NCBI RefSeq assembly: GCF_000003815.2 | Contig: NC_049986.1 | Location: forward strand, 13,882,465 to 13,946,464 | DNA length: 64,000 nt | Direction of reading: 5' to 3' | Source: Branchiostoma floridae | Lineage: Eukaryota > Chordata > Leptocardii > Amphioxiformes > Branchiostomatidae | Shown: piece after piece, positions 21,601-31,658 of the stretch | Position numbering within the stretch: the first letter of the stretch is position 1 | Layout: each line of letters opens with the position of its first letter | Program-made: the position numbers and the translations under genes | Notes under the pieces: model-generated | What the model was told of the DNA's origin: nothing | What the model saw: the letters and a program-made list of their open reading frames with translations, nothing else | The model's database searches: none

Positions 21601-24600
21601 GTCCAGAATTATGAACTTTTCTGTCATTTCATTTCTTTATATCTTCTTTTTTTCCTTCCTTCAGCGAGATGAGAAGGGAAGTGACTGTTGAGCTGAGTAG
21701 TGAAGGGTTCGTCAGGACAGGTATCAGGTCTGATGTGTGCCAGGTGAGAAAAATACTTAACTTCAACATCCCATCTGTTCCTTTTGATGCTAATTATTAA
21801 AAGATATTGTTCACCATGCAAGTTTGTAGACAAATTAAAGGTCCAAAGGCAAAATGTTACGAGTCATGTATTGTCTTCTCAATACAGTTAGTTAATAAGG
21901 TATTTGCCACGAGAATGTAAGCATAAATCAATGTGATCACGACAATATATTCCTATAGGCAGGTCATGCAACTTGATGCGGTGGGTGCATCTTATTAGTA
22001 TCCATTATTTCTTTTCTTTTAATCCTGATTGTGTTTACCCAGCATGCCCTGTTGCTTCCTGTACTGATGCACTACCTGCGGTACCACGCCTGTTTGAATG
22101 AGCTGGACCAGCTCCTGGGCTCCAAGTTTGAAGACAGGTCCCTGTTAGAGGTGTGCTCAATGTTGCTTCTCTGGTCCTCTTTAAGCCCCTGTTACTCTGT
22201 CAAACTCAAAGAGCTTTGTCCATATTTGTTTATCACCTGAATGTTTTCATCTTTGAGCACTGCTGTTCTTAGGATTTCAGAAAGTTGTTCTTTGTATTTC
22301 TGCACAGCTTGCCCTGACTCATCCTTCTCACCATCTGAACTTTGGTATGAATCCTGACCATGCCCGAAACTCCCTATCAAACTGTGGTATGAGACAACCA
22401 AAGTATGGGGACAGAAGAATTCACCATGTGCACACTCGCAAGAAGGGTAAGAGTTAGCAACAATACCTAGTGCACGAGTTCTCCTCATCAGATGTATAAG
22501 CTTAACAATAGCAACAAAGCTACATATCAAATACATGTTGTCTTCTCTCAATCTATTTGTCTCATTTATCCCAACCCGTATTTTTTGTCTATTCACGTTT
22601 ATGCTTGTATAATTTGCGTGTATATAACCTGTAGCATATTGATCTTGTTGTTTTTTGTTTACCATTTTTCCCAGGTATCAACACATTGATCAACATCATG
22701 TCCAGAATGGGCCATGATGAAGAAACGCCATCTCTGTAAGCCATCTCAGATATCTGACTTTAAACTAGACATTTAAGAAGTTTTCCATGTTAAAGATGTT
22801 TAAAGTGAGAAAATTGATTTTCCCAATGCAGCCTTACTGGTACTGAATCACAGCACCGATGCATGATACGAGTCTGTGAAATATTAATTCCATGTCATAA
22901 AGAAATAACCCAAATGAAATATCATTATCATAACAATAACCTCAATGTCTACATATTGATAATGCATTGTCAACCTCTATCAACTTAAAACCTATTGTAA
23001 ATCATACTCTTCACTTCAGCCCATAACAACTGCTATTATAGCATAGTATATGACCGTTTGAGGCAGATGAACCATTTTCATGGGTGTGTCTTTGCCCCCA
23101 GTATCAACCACAATGAGAGACTGGAGTTCCTGGGTGATGCTGTGGTGGAGTTTCTCACCAGGTCAGTCTTGTCAAACTCACTATCAATTCATTGGGCATG
23201 TTATTGTAGTATATGTATTTATGAAAATTTTATTTTGAGTGTAGCACCCAGTAATTCTATATTCTAGACCAGTATTTTGGATAATGATTATGGAATGCAA
23301 GTTCCTTGGATATACAGGTAAAGTAGATTTTCAAATCAGGAAACACTGCTAGAAATTATCTATGTATCTTTTCAGCTCCCATCTTTATTTCATGTTCCCT
23401 GACTTGGAGGAGGGAGGACTGGCAACATACAGAACAGCCATTGTGCAAAATCAACATTTGGCTGTTCTTGCAAAGGTACAGTCCTACATGTACTTTGTCC
23501 ATACCTTGTGATAAAATTGTGAAATTTTCCTCTAGCAGTCTTTGAAGAAGAGAAAGTATAATGTATTGTTTAAGTGCTACTTACTAGTCCATATTGATAC
23601 ATAAGCTGGTCACAATTTCTTAGGATTGTTCTATTGTAAAAGTTCAAAGTTATGAAACTATCTTTTTCCAGTTGTAGGCTCATCTATACAGCCAAGTAGT
23701 TGGTACAAGTTACAGAAAGAAATATGACTGAATCCTCCAAAATGTTTTGATATCTGTGGTTATTTCTAGGATTGTATGCTTTATCCTTCTTTCATACCTT
23801 TCTCTGAGATAACTGTATATTTGTTTCCCTATCCTTTCCACTATGTAGAAGTTGCGACTGGATGAGTTCATGCTGTACGCCCACGGGCCAGACCTGTGCC
23901 GTGAGTCGGACCTGCGGCACGCCATGGCCAACTGTCTGGAGGCCCTGATCGGCGCCATGTACATGCAGCAGGGCCTGGAGGAGACCAAGAAACTCTTCTG
24001 TAGACTGCTCTTCAGCGATGAGGTCAGTTCTCACATGGTCTATCCACACTGGCCACTTTTCATTTCGAAAGGCACCAAAAATTCCAAATGTATATGAAAC
24101 AAAGTACTTCATTATATCTTGAAGTATATTGCTGCTAACAGTATTTTCTATGCTTCTTCCAGGACCTTCAAGATATCTGGTTGAACCACCCAACACACCC
24201 ACTACAGGTAACTTTTTAGTTTTCATGACTTCATAATACTTTGTAAATTTGGTAATTTGTATTTTTAATACCTCTATGTTGTGTCTGTATAAGTGTCAAA
24301 ATGTTATTTTTATTATTTCACAGCAACAAGAACCAGAGGGAGACAGACACCTAATTGAATCATCACCAGTTCTAAAGGTTTGACAATACTTTGAATGTTT
24401 TCCTCAATACTACTTTCTTATCACATTTACTGTTATTTGCTCTTATAACTTAGTGACAATTTCAACCTTTCTCTCCATCTATGTCCTGATAGTTGATTTC
24501 TTCAAAATGAGGCATCACTTTAAGTTATGTTGGTGTAAAGTTTTGAGCAAGTGTGAAACTTTGTGTTGTATTTCAGCGGTTGACAGAGTTTGAGAGTCGG

Positions 24601-27600
24601 TGTGGGATGGAGTTCAAACATGTCCGCCTGCTAGCCCGAGCCTTCACACACAGGACTGTAGGCTTCAACAACCTGACTCTGTAAGTACACACAGGACTGT
24701 AGGCTTCAACAACCTGACGCGGTAAGTACACACAGGACTGTAGGCTTCGAACAACCTGACTCTGTAAGTACACACAGGACTGTAGGCTTCAACAACCTGA
24801 CTCTGTAAGTACACACAGGACTGTAGGCTTCAACAACCTGACTCTGTAAGTACACACAGGACTGTAGGCTTCAACAACCTGACTCTGTAAGTACACACAG
24901 GACTGTAGGCTTCAACAACCTGACTCTGTAAGTACAGCCTACTGATGCTACAAAGTACTGAAGTCAAGGCTTATCCAGTAAAAAGTTTAGGGCTCAAATG
25001 AGGAAATGTGGGGAAAGGTTTGTTGAAACTCTAGACAGTCAATAGTTTATAAAGATTTTATACCCTATTTCCGTGCACTTACCATCAAGCTCTTGATCAG
25101 TCCTCTGATCCTTTACAAGTTGAAATGACTCTAAGCCTATGACCAAAATTTCAGCTTTAGAAGAATGAGAGTATTGAGCAAAAGCTTGCTGGTAAGTGCT
25201 TCACTTTGGCCGTGGAAAGGGGTATAAAATCTTTATGATGTCAATTACCATGGCGAATGAGCTTTCATTGGAAAGAATGAAGGTCAAGCTGAAGTTTGGT
25301 GAAGGCAGATACCATAGCAAAGGGTAAAGGGACACAAACAAGGACTAGCAAAACATCTCTACAGTGACTACCAAAGAAACAAATGTCGTAACAGACAATG
25401 TAAGAAAATGTATTCTCACCTAAGACACATTACAGAAAAAAATTCAATTTTTCATTTTAAATAAAAAATCTTTTCTCCCATACAACAGAGGCCATAACCA
25501 GCGTCTAGAATTCCTGGGTGACTCCGTGATGCAGATGGTGTCATCAGAGTACCTGTATAAACACTTCCCTGATCATCACGAGGGCCATCTGTCTGTGAGT
25601 ACCTGTTTCCTGTATCACACACAGCTCATTGAGATGCAGTAATCTTCCTTCAAAAGAAAACTATAAATAGTATAATGTAACTGTTGGTGGTTTTGTGAGG
25701 TGTTTCCTTCTGCAGTTTCAGACCTTCATTGGTATCAGATCACCTTCCTTTAAAAAAAAAATGAACACAAAGAGATTGGGTAGTTTTCTATAGTTATTGA
25801 ATGGAGCAAAATTGACTATTGGTATTTATTGAGGATAGAATAGTTTTCCTCTTTGTTCTTGGATGTAATATTAATAACCTGTAAAGTAATAATGTAATTT
25901 GTAAAATTAGGTGAAGAAAATTTTGATATTTTTACTTCCAGCTCTTGAGAAGTTCCCTGGTGAACAACAGGACGCAGGCGCTGGTGTCTCAGGACCTGGG
26001 TATGGAGGAGTACATCATCTCCAGTGACAAGGCACGTCAGGGGAAACTGTCTCTTCGGCAGAAAACACTGGCTGATCTCATGGAAGGTTAGGATAACTAG
26101 CAGTGTCACTGTCACTAGAAATTGTCCAGGCTTACTACGTTAGATACATAGCAAACCAGTAGACTGACTAATATTGTGGAAGTTTATTTGCAAGTTCATG
26201 CCCGAAGGCTAATTGAAGGTACATGATAGAAACAAAGAGAGGGGATATGCATGTAACAGTAAACATTGATAAATATTATGATAAGCACAGTCATATGTTA
26301 CCACGGTAGTCATTTGTGACTTACTGTATAGCTAGAGAGCCTAATACCTCTGTTTTAAGATGTTTGAGACTGCATTATTTCAAACTTCATGTTCATGTTC
26401 ATAATAAGATTAGCACCTCAGATGTAGTTGAATTTTGAACGTTTTTTTTTTACGATTGATGTTGATGAATACATGTTTCTCTTGTTCCACTCTAGCCTTC
26501 ATGGGTGCTCTGTATGTGGACCAGGGTCTGGAGTATGTTTGTGTCTTCATGAACGTCTGCTTCTTTCCAAGGCTAAGGGTGAGTAATCCTTGTCACAATA
26601 CTTCAAGGACTAAAAAATGTCTTTTTAAAATTGTTGTTAGCTGTGAAAGTGAATCAAAAGTTTGACCAATGCAATTGGTTGTTACCAGGGACTTAGCTTA
26701 ACACATTACCAATCGTCTATGCTGAGACATCTTAGCTACCCAATATCTTTGAACCAATCGTGTATGCTTAGACATCTGTGCTAACCAATATCTTTGAACC
26801 AATCAGATCTGCAGTACCATTTGAGCTAACCAATGACATGAACTGTTTCATCAGGAGTTCATCATGAACCAGGAGTGGAATGACCCCAAGTCCCAGCTTC
26901 AGCAGTGCTGCCTGACCTTGAGGACAGAGGGCAAGGAGCCTGACATACCCTTCTACAAGTCAGTGTTCTTTTCTTGGCCAACCTGTTGTCTGATGTTGAA
27001 AAATATTAATCAAGATAGTATCTGATGTTTGAAGAAATTCCTGAAAAATATTATGTTTTGAGGATTCGTACATGAAATAATTACTGACCAAAGTGTTATT
27101 CCTACGAAAAGGTTACTTATGTGTTCTGTTGTTTCATTCTTTCACAAGAACTATAAAATATTATATATATCAGATTTGTATTGCAGATGTATAAGTCAGT
27201 GTTTTGAACCACGAGAACTTCTTTAAGATGAAAGTTAACTTCTGTACTTGATATGATACACAAGAGATCTTATTTGTCCCTTACCTGCCACATGTAGGAT
27301 CCTGGACAAGGCTGGCCCCTCCCATGCCAGGAAGTACACTGTGGCAGTCTACTTCAAGGGAGAGAGGATTGGCACAGGGGTGGGCTCCAGCATACAGCAG
27401 GCTGAGATGGCAGCAGCGAGGGACGCTCTCAAGAACTGTGAGTGACTGAAGGCTAATGATACACACTGACAATATGGTGGAACTGTAGAGGCACTGTACA
27501 GATAGATATTTGATGTAGGGCTCATCTCTTGTAGCATTCTGGTGTGTGACAGAAAGGTACTTGTGTCTATTCCTAGTAGCATGATTTCAAAATCATTCCC

Positions 27601-28430
27601 ACTCCTTTTGGTGTATATGGGCCATCTCCATAGCCCTTGAGTCTTGTAAGGTCACTACAGAAGTGGCTAGTCCAGTGTTCAACTTGCATACTCTTACTCA
27701 TAAGTGCTGAGGATGTAGTATCATTTCTTTTGGACCCACAACCCTCTGAATGCCTCAAACCACTAGGCTATTGCACCAGTTCATGAAGCATTTTGAGGGA
27801 GTGATTTTTAATCCTCTGGTTCAGAATTGGTACATGTCTACTATCAACTGAACAACACAAGCTATGTTTACTGGAATGGCTCAGGTCACTCACAATCTCT
27901 TGAGTAGATATCTTCCATAGTGTGCTAAAGCTTTGGGTGTATTCATTTATATTTGGACCCTAGCCATAAAAGCACAAGTTATGTATCCAAAGACATGACA
28001 AATAGACCTGCAAAAATGTTACGAATGAAAAGTTTGACCGATGCTGTTGCTTGTTCCATGAGACCCAGCTTAACACATTTCCAGTTGTGTATGCGTAGAC
28101 ATCTGAAGTAACACACAGAACACAAAATTTAAACCAGTCATGTCTGCTGAGACATCTGAGAAAAACCAAAGGGAAAACTTATGTAAATATTGATGAATTC
28201 ATAACATCGTGCAATCTTGTTATTCTCCAGACAAGTTTCCCCAGCTGGCCCACCAGCGCAGGTTCATGGACAAGAAGTACAAACATCTCCGCCGTATCCT
28301 GGACATCGAGGAAGAGAGGAGCGGGAGGAGGAAGGAGGGAGGGAGGGACAAGGAGAGGAGGAAGGACAGAAGGAGAGAGCCAAAAAAGAAGGGGAGAAGA
28401 CCAGAGAGGGGGACAAGTCTGCAAAGTTGA
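12640..28430 (+). CDS. DROSHA: Drosha, nuclear RNase III (complete)
   Basis: Drosha is the catalytic subunit of Microprocessor (with DGCR8/Pasha) and cuts pri-microRNA hairpins in the nucleus. I traced 33 coding exons with consistent phase, 1,545 residues (human ~1,374): 12640-12651, 13283-14586, 14907-15095, 15356-15566, 16317-16464, 16945-17105, 17860-17940, 18096-18182, 18542-18628, 18785-18856, 18973-19054, 19537-19614, 19973-20142, 20681-20805, 21049-21102, 21218-21263, 21511-21539, 21665-21743, 22043-22150, 22308-22446, 22675-22735, 23102-23161, 23376-23475, 23849-24022, 24163-24207, 24324-24377, 24577-24680, 25489-25594, 25942-26086, 26496-26578, 26855-26958, 27298-27437, 28231-28430. 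Layout: Pro-rich N-terminus (~5-250), WG-repeat region (~251-490), acidic Ser patch, central domain from ~655 ([19 protein letters not shown]), RNase IIIa near 1110 ([15 protein letters not shown]), RNase IIIb near 1290 ([11 protein letters not shown]), dsRBD ~1400-1480 ([15 protein letters not shown]). Both catalytic signatures are intact. The C-terminal ~40 residues are unusually basic. Confidence 0.97.
13640..13870 (+). repeat. Coding Pro/Asn/Gln repeats in Drosha exon 2
   Basis: Imperfect tandem peptide repeats of the form PPPNQGP followed by a hydrophobic residue and RGP, about eight units (residues ~124-200). They form a low-complexity proline-rich N-terminal tract. Vertebrate Drosha is also proline-rich here but does not share this repeat. 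Confidence 0.8.
14180..14385 (+). repeat. 39-bp coding minisatellite (GPSKASWG)
   Basis: Five near-identical 39-bp units encode GPSKASWG followed by five variable residues (VDEP, TEEP, MEES, TEES, MDEP). A more diverged unit precedes and another follows. The unit length is divisible by three, so copy-number change keeps the frame. Confidence 0.85.
14633..14664 (+). repeat. (TGAT)n-like simple repeat in Drosha intron 2
   Basis: TTGATTGGTTGATTGATTGA-type run just downstream of the exon 2 donor. Confidence 0.7.
17163..17393 (-). mobile_element. tRNA-derived SINE (family 2)
   Basis: In Drosha intron 6. The minus strand starts with a tRNA-like head (box A-like GTTAAGCGGCTTTGCC, box B-like GAGTTTGATTCTGG). 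A body follows with TAGTTGTAATTGTCGAAAAG and a 3' end near TACTGTACAGAGCG. The sequence is old and diverged; target repeats are not clear. Confidence 0.6.
17545..17798 (-). mobile_element. tRNA-derived SINE (family 1, older copy)
   Basis: Same intron. The minus strand has a degraded tRNA head (GTGGTTAGGATTGTTGAC and box B-like GGGTTCACATCC). The conserved body GCCCTTGGGAAAGGCACTTA and CTCAGGTAAAACGAGTA matches the copy at 11320-11567. More diverged than that copy. Confidence 0.6.
24646..24933 (+). repeat. 41-bp minisatellite carrying a splice donor, Drosha exon/intron 27
   Basis: Seven tandem units start at 24646, 24687, 24728, 24770, 24811, 24852 and 24893. Each contains ACACACAGGACTGTAGGCTT, the remainder of the exon end (CAACAACCTGACTCT) and GTAAGT. 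Unit 1 is the authentic 3' end of exon 27 with its donor at 24681; six further units repeat the exon end and donor inside the intron. Unit 2 has a GCG variant before its donor and unit 3 carries one extra base. Reading through unit 1 meets TAA at once, so only the first donor gives full-length Drosha. Confidence 0.95.
25050..25235. mobile_element. MITE-like element in Drosha intron 27
   Basis: Terminal inverted repeats of about 50 bp: TAAAGATTTTATACCC at the left pairs with GGGTATAAAATCTTTA at the right, continuing through CTTACCA...CAAGC and GCTTG...TGGTAAG. No coding capacity. An interior block (GATCAGTCCTCTGATCC, then AAATGAC) has a relative at about 32063-32105. Confidence 0.65.
26707..26842 (+). 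repeat. ~45-bp tandem repeat in Drosha intron 30
   Basis: Three diverging units of the form ACCAATCGTGTATGCTTAGA...CTAACCAATATCTTTGA. The last unit runs almost to the acceptor of exon 31. Sequence from about 26652 through the first unit also resembles intron 32 (28030-28165). Confidence 0.65.
27590..27778 (-). mobile_element. tRNA-derived SINE in Drosha intron 32
   Basis: The minus strand starts GGTGCAATAGCCTAGTGGTT (a good box A), then a box B-like GGGTTGTGGGTCC. A short body extends toward 27590. Confidence 0.55.
28305..28425 (+). other. Polypurine G-rich tract in Drosha last exon
   Basis: The coding strand is almost pure A/G. It contains GGGAGGAGGAAGGAGGGAGG followed by GAGGGAC, which fits a G-quadruplex-type pattern (four GGG runs). 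It encodes a basic Arg/Lys-rich tail in the used frame. Confidence 0.6.
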
Positions 28431-29521
28431 AGTGATTTGCTCTACAGCAGTCCTTGTGTTTGATACTAGTTTTTGTTCCACAATGGAAATGAAGCTAATG
28501 TATCATTCATCTTATTTATTCCAAGAATGGCCACAAAGAGACTGGACAAGAAAACTGGAAGAGGACTCAAAGACTCAAACTTATAGAAGAAGATTTAAAA
28601 CAGATCCATAGGAAGAAAAGTGTTTCAAAAACATTGACTTCCTAACTACATTGCACTTCTCATTCTCCAACTTGTACAGAAGAAGCTGAAGAAAAATAAG
28701 TCTGTTAGACACAAAGTAGAGCTAGTATTAGAGTCAGATGGTTAGCTATTTATCAGTGTTGCAGGGTGAAAGACACTCTAGATAAGAGGTTTGCTCCACT
28801 GTTTCAGGTCTTTCATTCCAAATAGTAGTACAGCATATTAGCCAAAAGGCTCAACTTAAATACAGTTGTTAGTATCCAACTTTCATAGTCATTATTCTGA
28901 AAGGATGACTCTACATGCAAGTTGCAAGATACTAGTAAGTAATAATGCAATAATGATGTGCCATGGAATTGTAGAATTGAAATGTTCAAAATAGTACCGT
29001 GCTATTTTATGAATATGAATATGACAGTGCTTATAATATGTTTTATGTGTGTATTTAGCAACAATGAGTAATGTGTTGCTCTGAACCAATATGACAATGG
29101 GAATTGATTTTGGGACCAGGTTGTTATGAAGGCATCTGTTTTCAGAAATGGGATGGCCTGTAAAAATTTAAACTGTTGAAGCCATAAACAAGACTGAATT
29201 TGAGGTTTTAGCAGTTAAGAGGAACTATGAAGTAAATAGTGTGAAATATGTGATGTTTTAACAGTTGTGGAGTTGTCACAAGTTGGAAAACAGTGCAGTA
29301 TTACAGGCATATTGGTCAGGTTGCCAGTATGTATTGAATTCATGAAAGAACAAGCTAAGCTTAAAAGATGTTGTATAAAGATTAAGTTGCATGGGAGCTA
29401 CAAGTCATGAGATTCATATTCAGAAAGAAAGATGTATTGAAAGTTGACAATGAGTCAGCATATGAATTACAGATGAAATTGATTCCAAGTTTTAGTCTAA
29501 AATCTGTGCCTGTGTCTGTCT

Positions 29522-29584
<63 letters not shown>

Positions 29585-30232
29585 CCACATGCATAAGAAA
29601 GCATTTCATTGATGACTACATTAGCACACATGATAACTTTTGACCTGCACTGCCACATTTTAACACTCTATACATTCTCAATACACTACTTACAGTTGCC
29701 TTATAGTTCTTTTTTTGGGCTTTGTCACAGACCCCATCAAAATCCCAGTATCATCTACAGCTTGCTTTTATTGTTTGAAAATGACTGACTTCAGGGAAAA
29801 TATTGATTGTTAGCATACTGAGAGTAGGGAGTCTAGTTGCGAGCAGATTATGTTCTGTAACAGCTGGTGGTGCAAGTGGTGGCTGAGGGCCCTTCACCAT
29901 CGCTTTACCTACCGTAGCAGCTGTTTGGGGGCAGACTTAATGGAAGAAATTGTTTCAGGGTTTTCAGTTTTACAATAATTAACCCCGGACATGTGTTAGA
30001 AATCACAGACACTTATGCAAAACTCTAGCTGAATTTATACCGTTATTTGATGATTTAACCTTTTACTTTGAGGGAAAGCACTACAAAGTTGGAGAGATAT
30101 ATGATGGGTGCAGTTGGCTTGTGTTTATTACACTGGGTGATGTGAAACAATAGTTAACGTTTGCTACAGGTGGCACTTATCGAAAGCTTGTAGACCGGAT
30201 CTTACGATTTGGGAAACTCATAACGTCCAAAG
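28431..30232. other. Drosha 3' UTR and intergenic DNA up to the ZIP gene
   Basis: AT-rich, with no coding potential recognised. It contains one long (GT)n microsatellite (29524-29582). The promoter of the ZIP gene presumably lies in the last few hundred bases; no TATA box stands out. Confidence 0.6.
29524..29582 (+). repeat. (GT)n microsatellite
   Basis: About 29 uninterrupted GT dinucleotides. Reverse-strand translation gives a poly-(Thr-His) artefact. Confidence 0.98.
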
Positions 30233-31658
30233 ATGGACCCAACAGGAGCGAAACTGGTCAGCCTTGCCGCTGTTCTTGTCGGCAAGTTGGTTTTTAACTT
30301 GCTTCCTTTAAAATGTATGTCTCGTCGGTCCTCCGGCGGAGACTCCGAACCCGCCTCTAACACAGGACACTCCGGTCGGACTGTGACTTTCCTCAACTGT
30401 TTCGCGGGAGGCGTTTTTCTGGGGACATGTTTTTTGGGACTCCTCCCCACCGTGAGAAAGAAGATGTCGTTACTTCTGGAGGCGCGGGGCTTCAACCCGG
30501 ACTACCCCGTGGCGGAGTGTGTGTCCGTTATGGGCCTGTTGTTGTCCATCCTGGTAGAGCAGTTCGTGATGACGTGGCGCTCGTACGGACAGTCCACGGT
30601 CTTTGAGCTGAGTTTTCACGGTAGGTGACCTTTCTTTTTTACTTTGTTTGAAAGCCTTGATCTGAACTGTTGAATGCGAGCAATGAGCAGACCCTAGTTT
30701 GTAGCAGCTTGCAATAACTTATAAGAAATATTTCAGTTTCCTGAATATTTTTAGGATAACAATGTAACAAGTTGGGCAGCTTTAGACTAACATCTTTTTA
30801 CATTACCCTCTATCATACATCACTCGTAAACTTTATGATAATGAAATTTCCATTACAAAGCTGTTTTGATTCAGTACTTACGCGTATTGTACCTAATTTG
30901 CCTTTATTGGTTTATTCTGAAAGAAATTCTAAAATGCAAATAAATATATGGACGATGGAAATACATGAGGGCACAACAAAATGTGTACTCAATTAATAAT
31001 CAATTTATATGCTCACTTCTATCAATTTCTATGCAACCAAAAATAGCATTCACAAGCCAATGATATCTTCGGGCCCCTCCCGCTCCATCTTGCAGGTCAT
31101 AGTCATTCTACGGAGGAAGAGAGTACCCTGGAAAACCATGGAAACAAGTCACCCTCGTCCCCACTGCAGATCCAACGTCACAAGCCAGATGGCGAGTCCT
31201 TCAGCATCAGACCTTACGCGCTACTCCTGGGCCTGTCTGTACATTCTGTGTTCGAAGGGCTGGCTATAGGGCTGCAAGACAACGTAACTCTCGTGCTGAA
31301 GATCTTTGCTGGGATAGAAATTCACGAATGCCTCGTGGCGTTCGCGTTAGGAGTGAATCTCGTCAAACACGGCATGGCAACGAAAACAATAATCAAAGTA
31401 GCCATTCTGTTTTCTGCCATGATTCCTCTTGGTATCGTTATAGGGATGGGCGTTCAGAGCATCAAGAGCTTCGGGGGTGAAGTGTTGGCTGCAGTTCTCC
31501 AGGGATTCGCCGGAGGGACCTTTTTGTACGTCACCTTCCTGGAGGTTCTCTGTCAAGAATTTAATTCTAGAGACCGCAAAGTGGCGAAAGTGTTATGTGT
31601 AGCCACGGGATTTCTACTGATATCAGTCTTGACATATTTCTTGAAGAACAATATCTAA
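30233..31658 (+). CDS. SLC39A3: ZIP-family zinc transporter, SLC39A3-like
   Basis: Two coding exons, 30233-30620 and 31096-31658, 316 residues, phase-consistent. Eight membrane segments can be placed: ~8-28; TM2 NCFAGGVFLGTCFLGLLP; TM3 VAECVSVMGLLLSILVEQFV; a short loop with HGHSH and acidic residues (the ZIP variable loop, unusually short); TM4 LLGLSVHSVFEGLAIGLQ, the ZIP signature with metal-binding His and Glu; TM5 IHECLVAFALGVNL; TM6 SAMIPLGIVIGMGV; TM7 LQGFAGGTFLYVTFLEVL; TM8 VATGFLLISVLTYFL. The HE pair in TM5 and the SAMIPLGI and GGTFL(Y/F)(V/I)TFLE stretches resemble vertebrate ZIP3 more than ZIP1 or ZIP2. Predicted role: zinc (and perhaps other divalent metal) import across the plasma membrane. 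Subfamily placement is by eye. Confidence 0.93.

Noticed and set aside
24646-24933. CRISPR-like array
   Set aside because: Units are directly adjacent with no spacers, they include an exon end, and this is animal DNA; it is a minisatellite.
29382-29609. Minus-strand open frame rich in Thr-His
   Set aside because: Translation of the (GT)n microsatellite.
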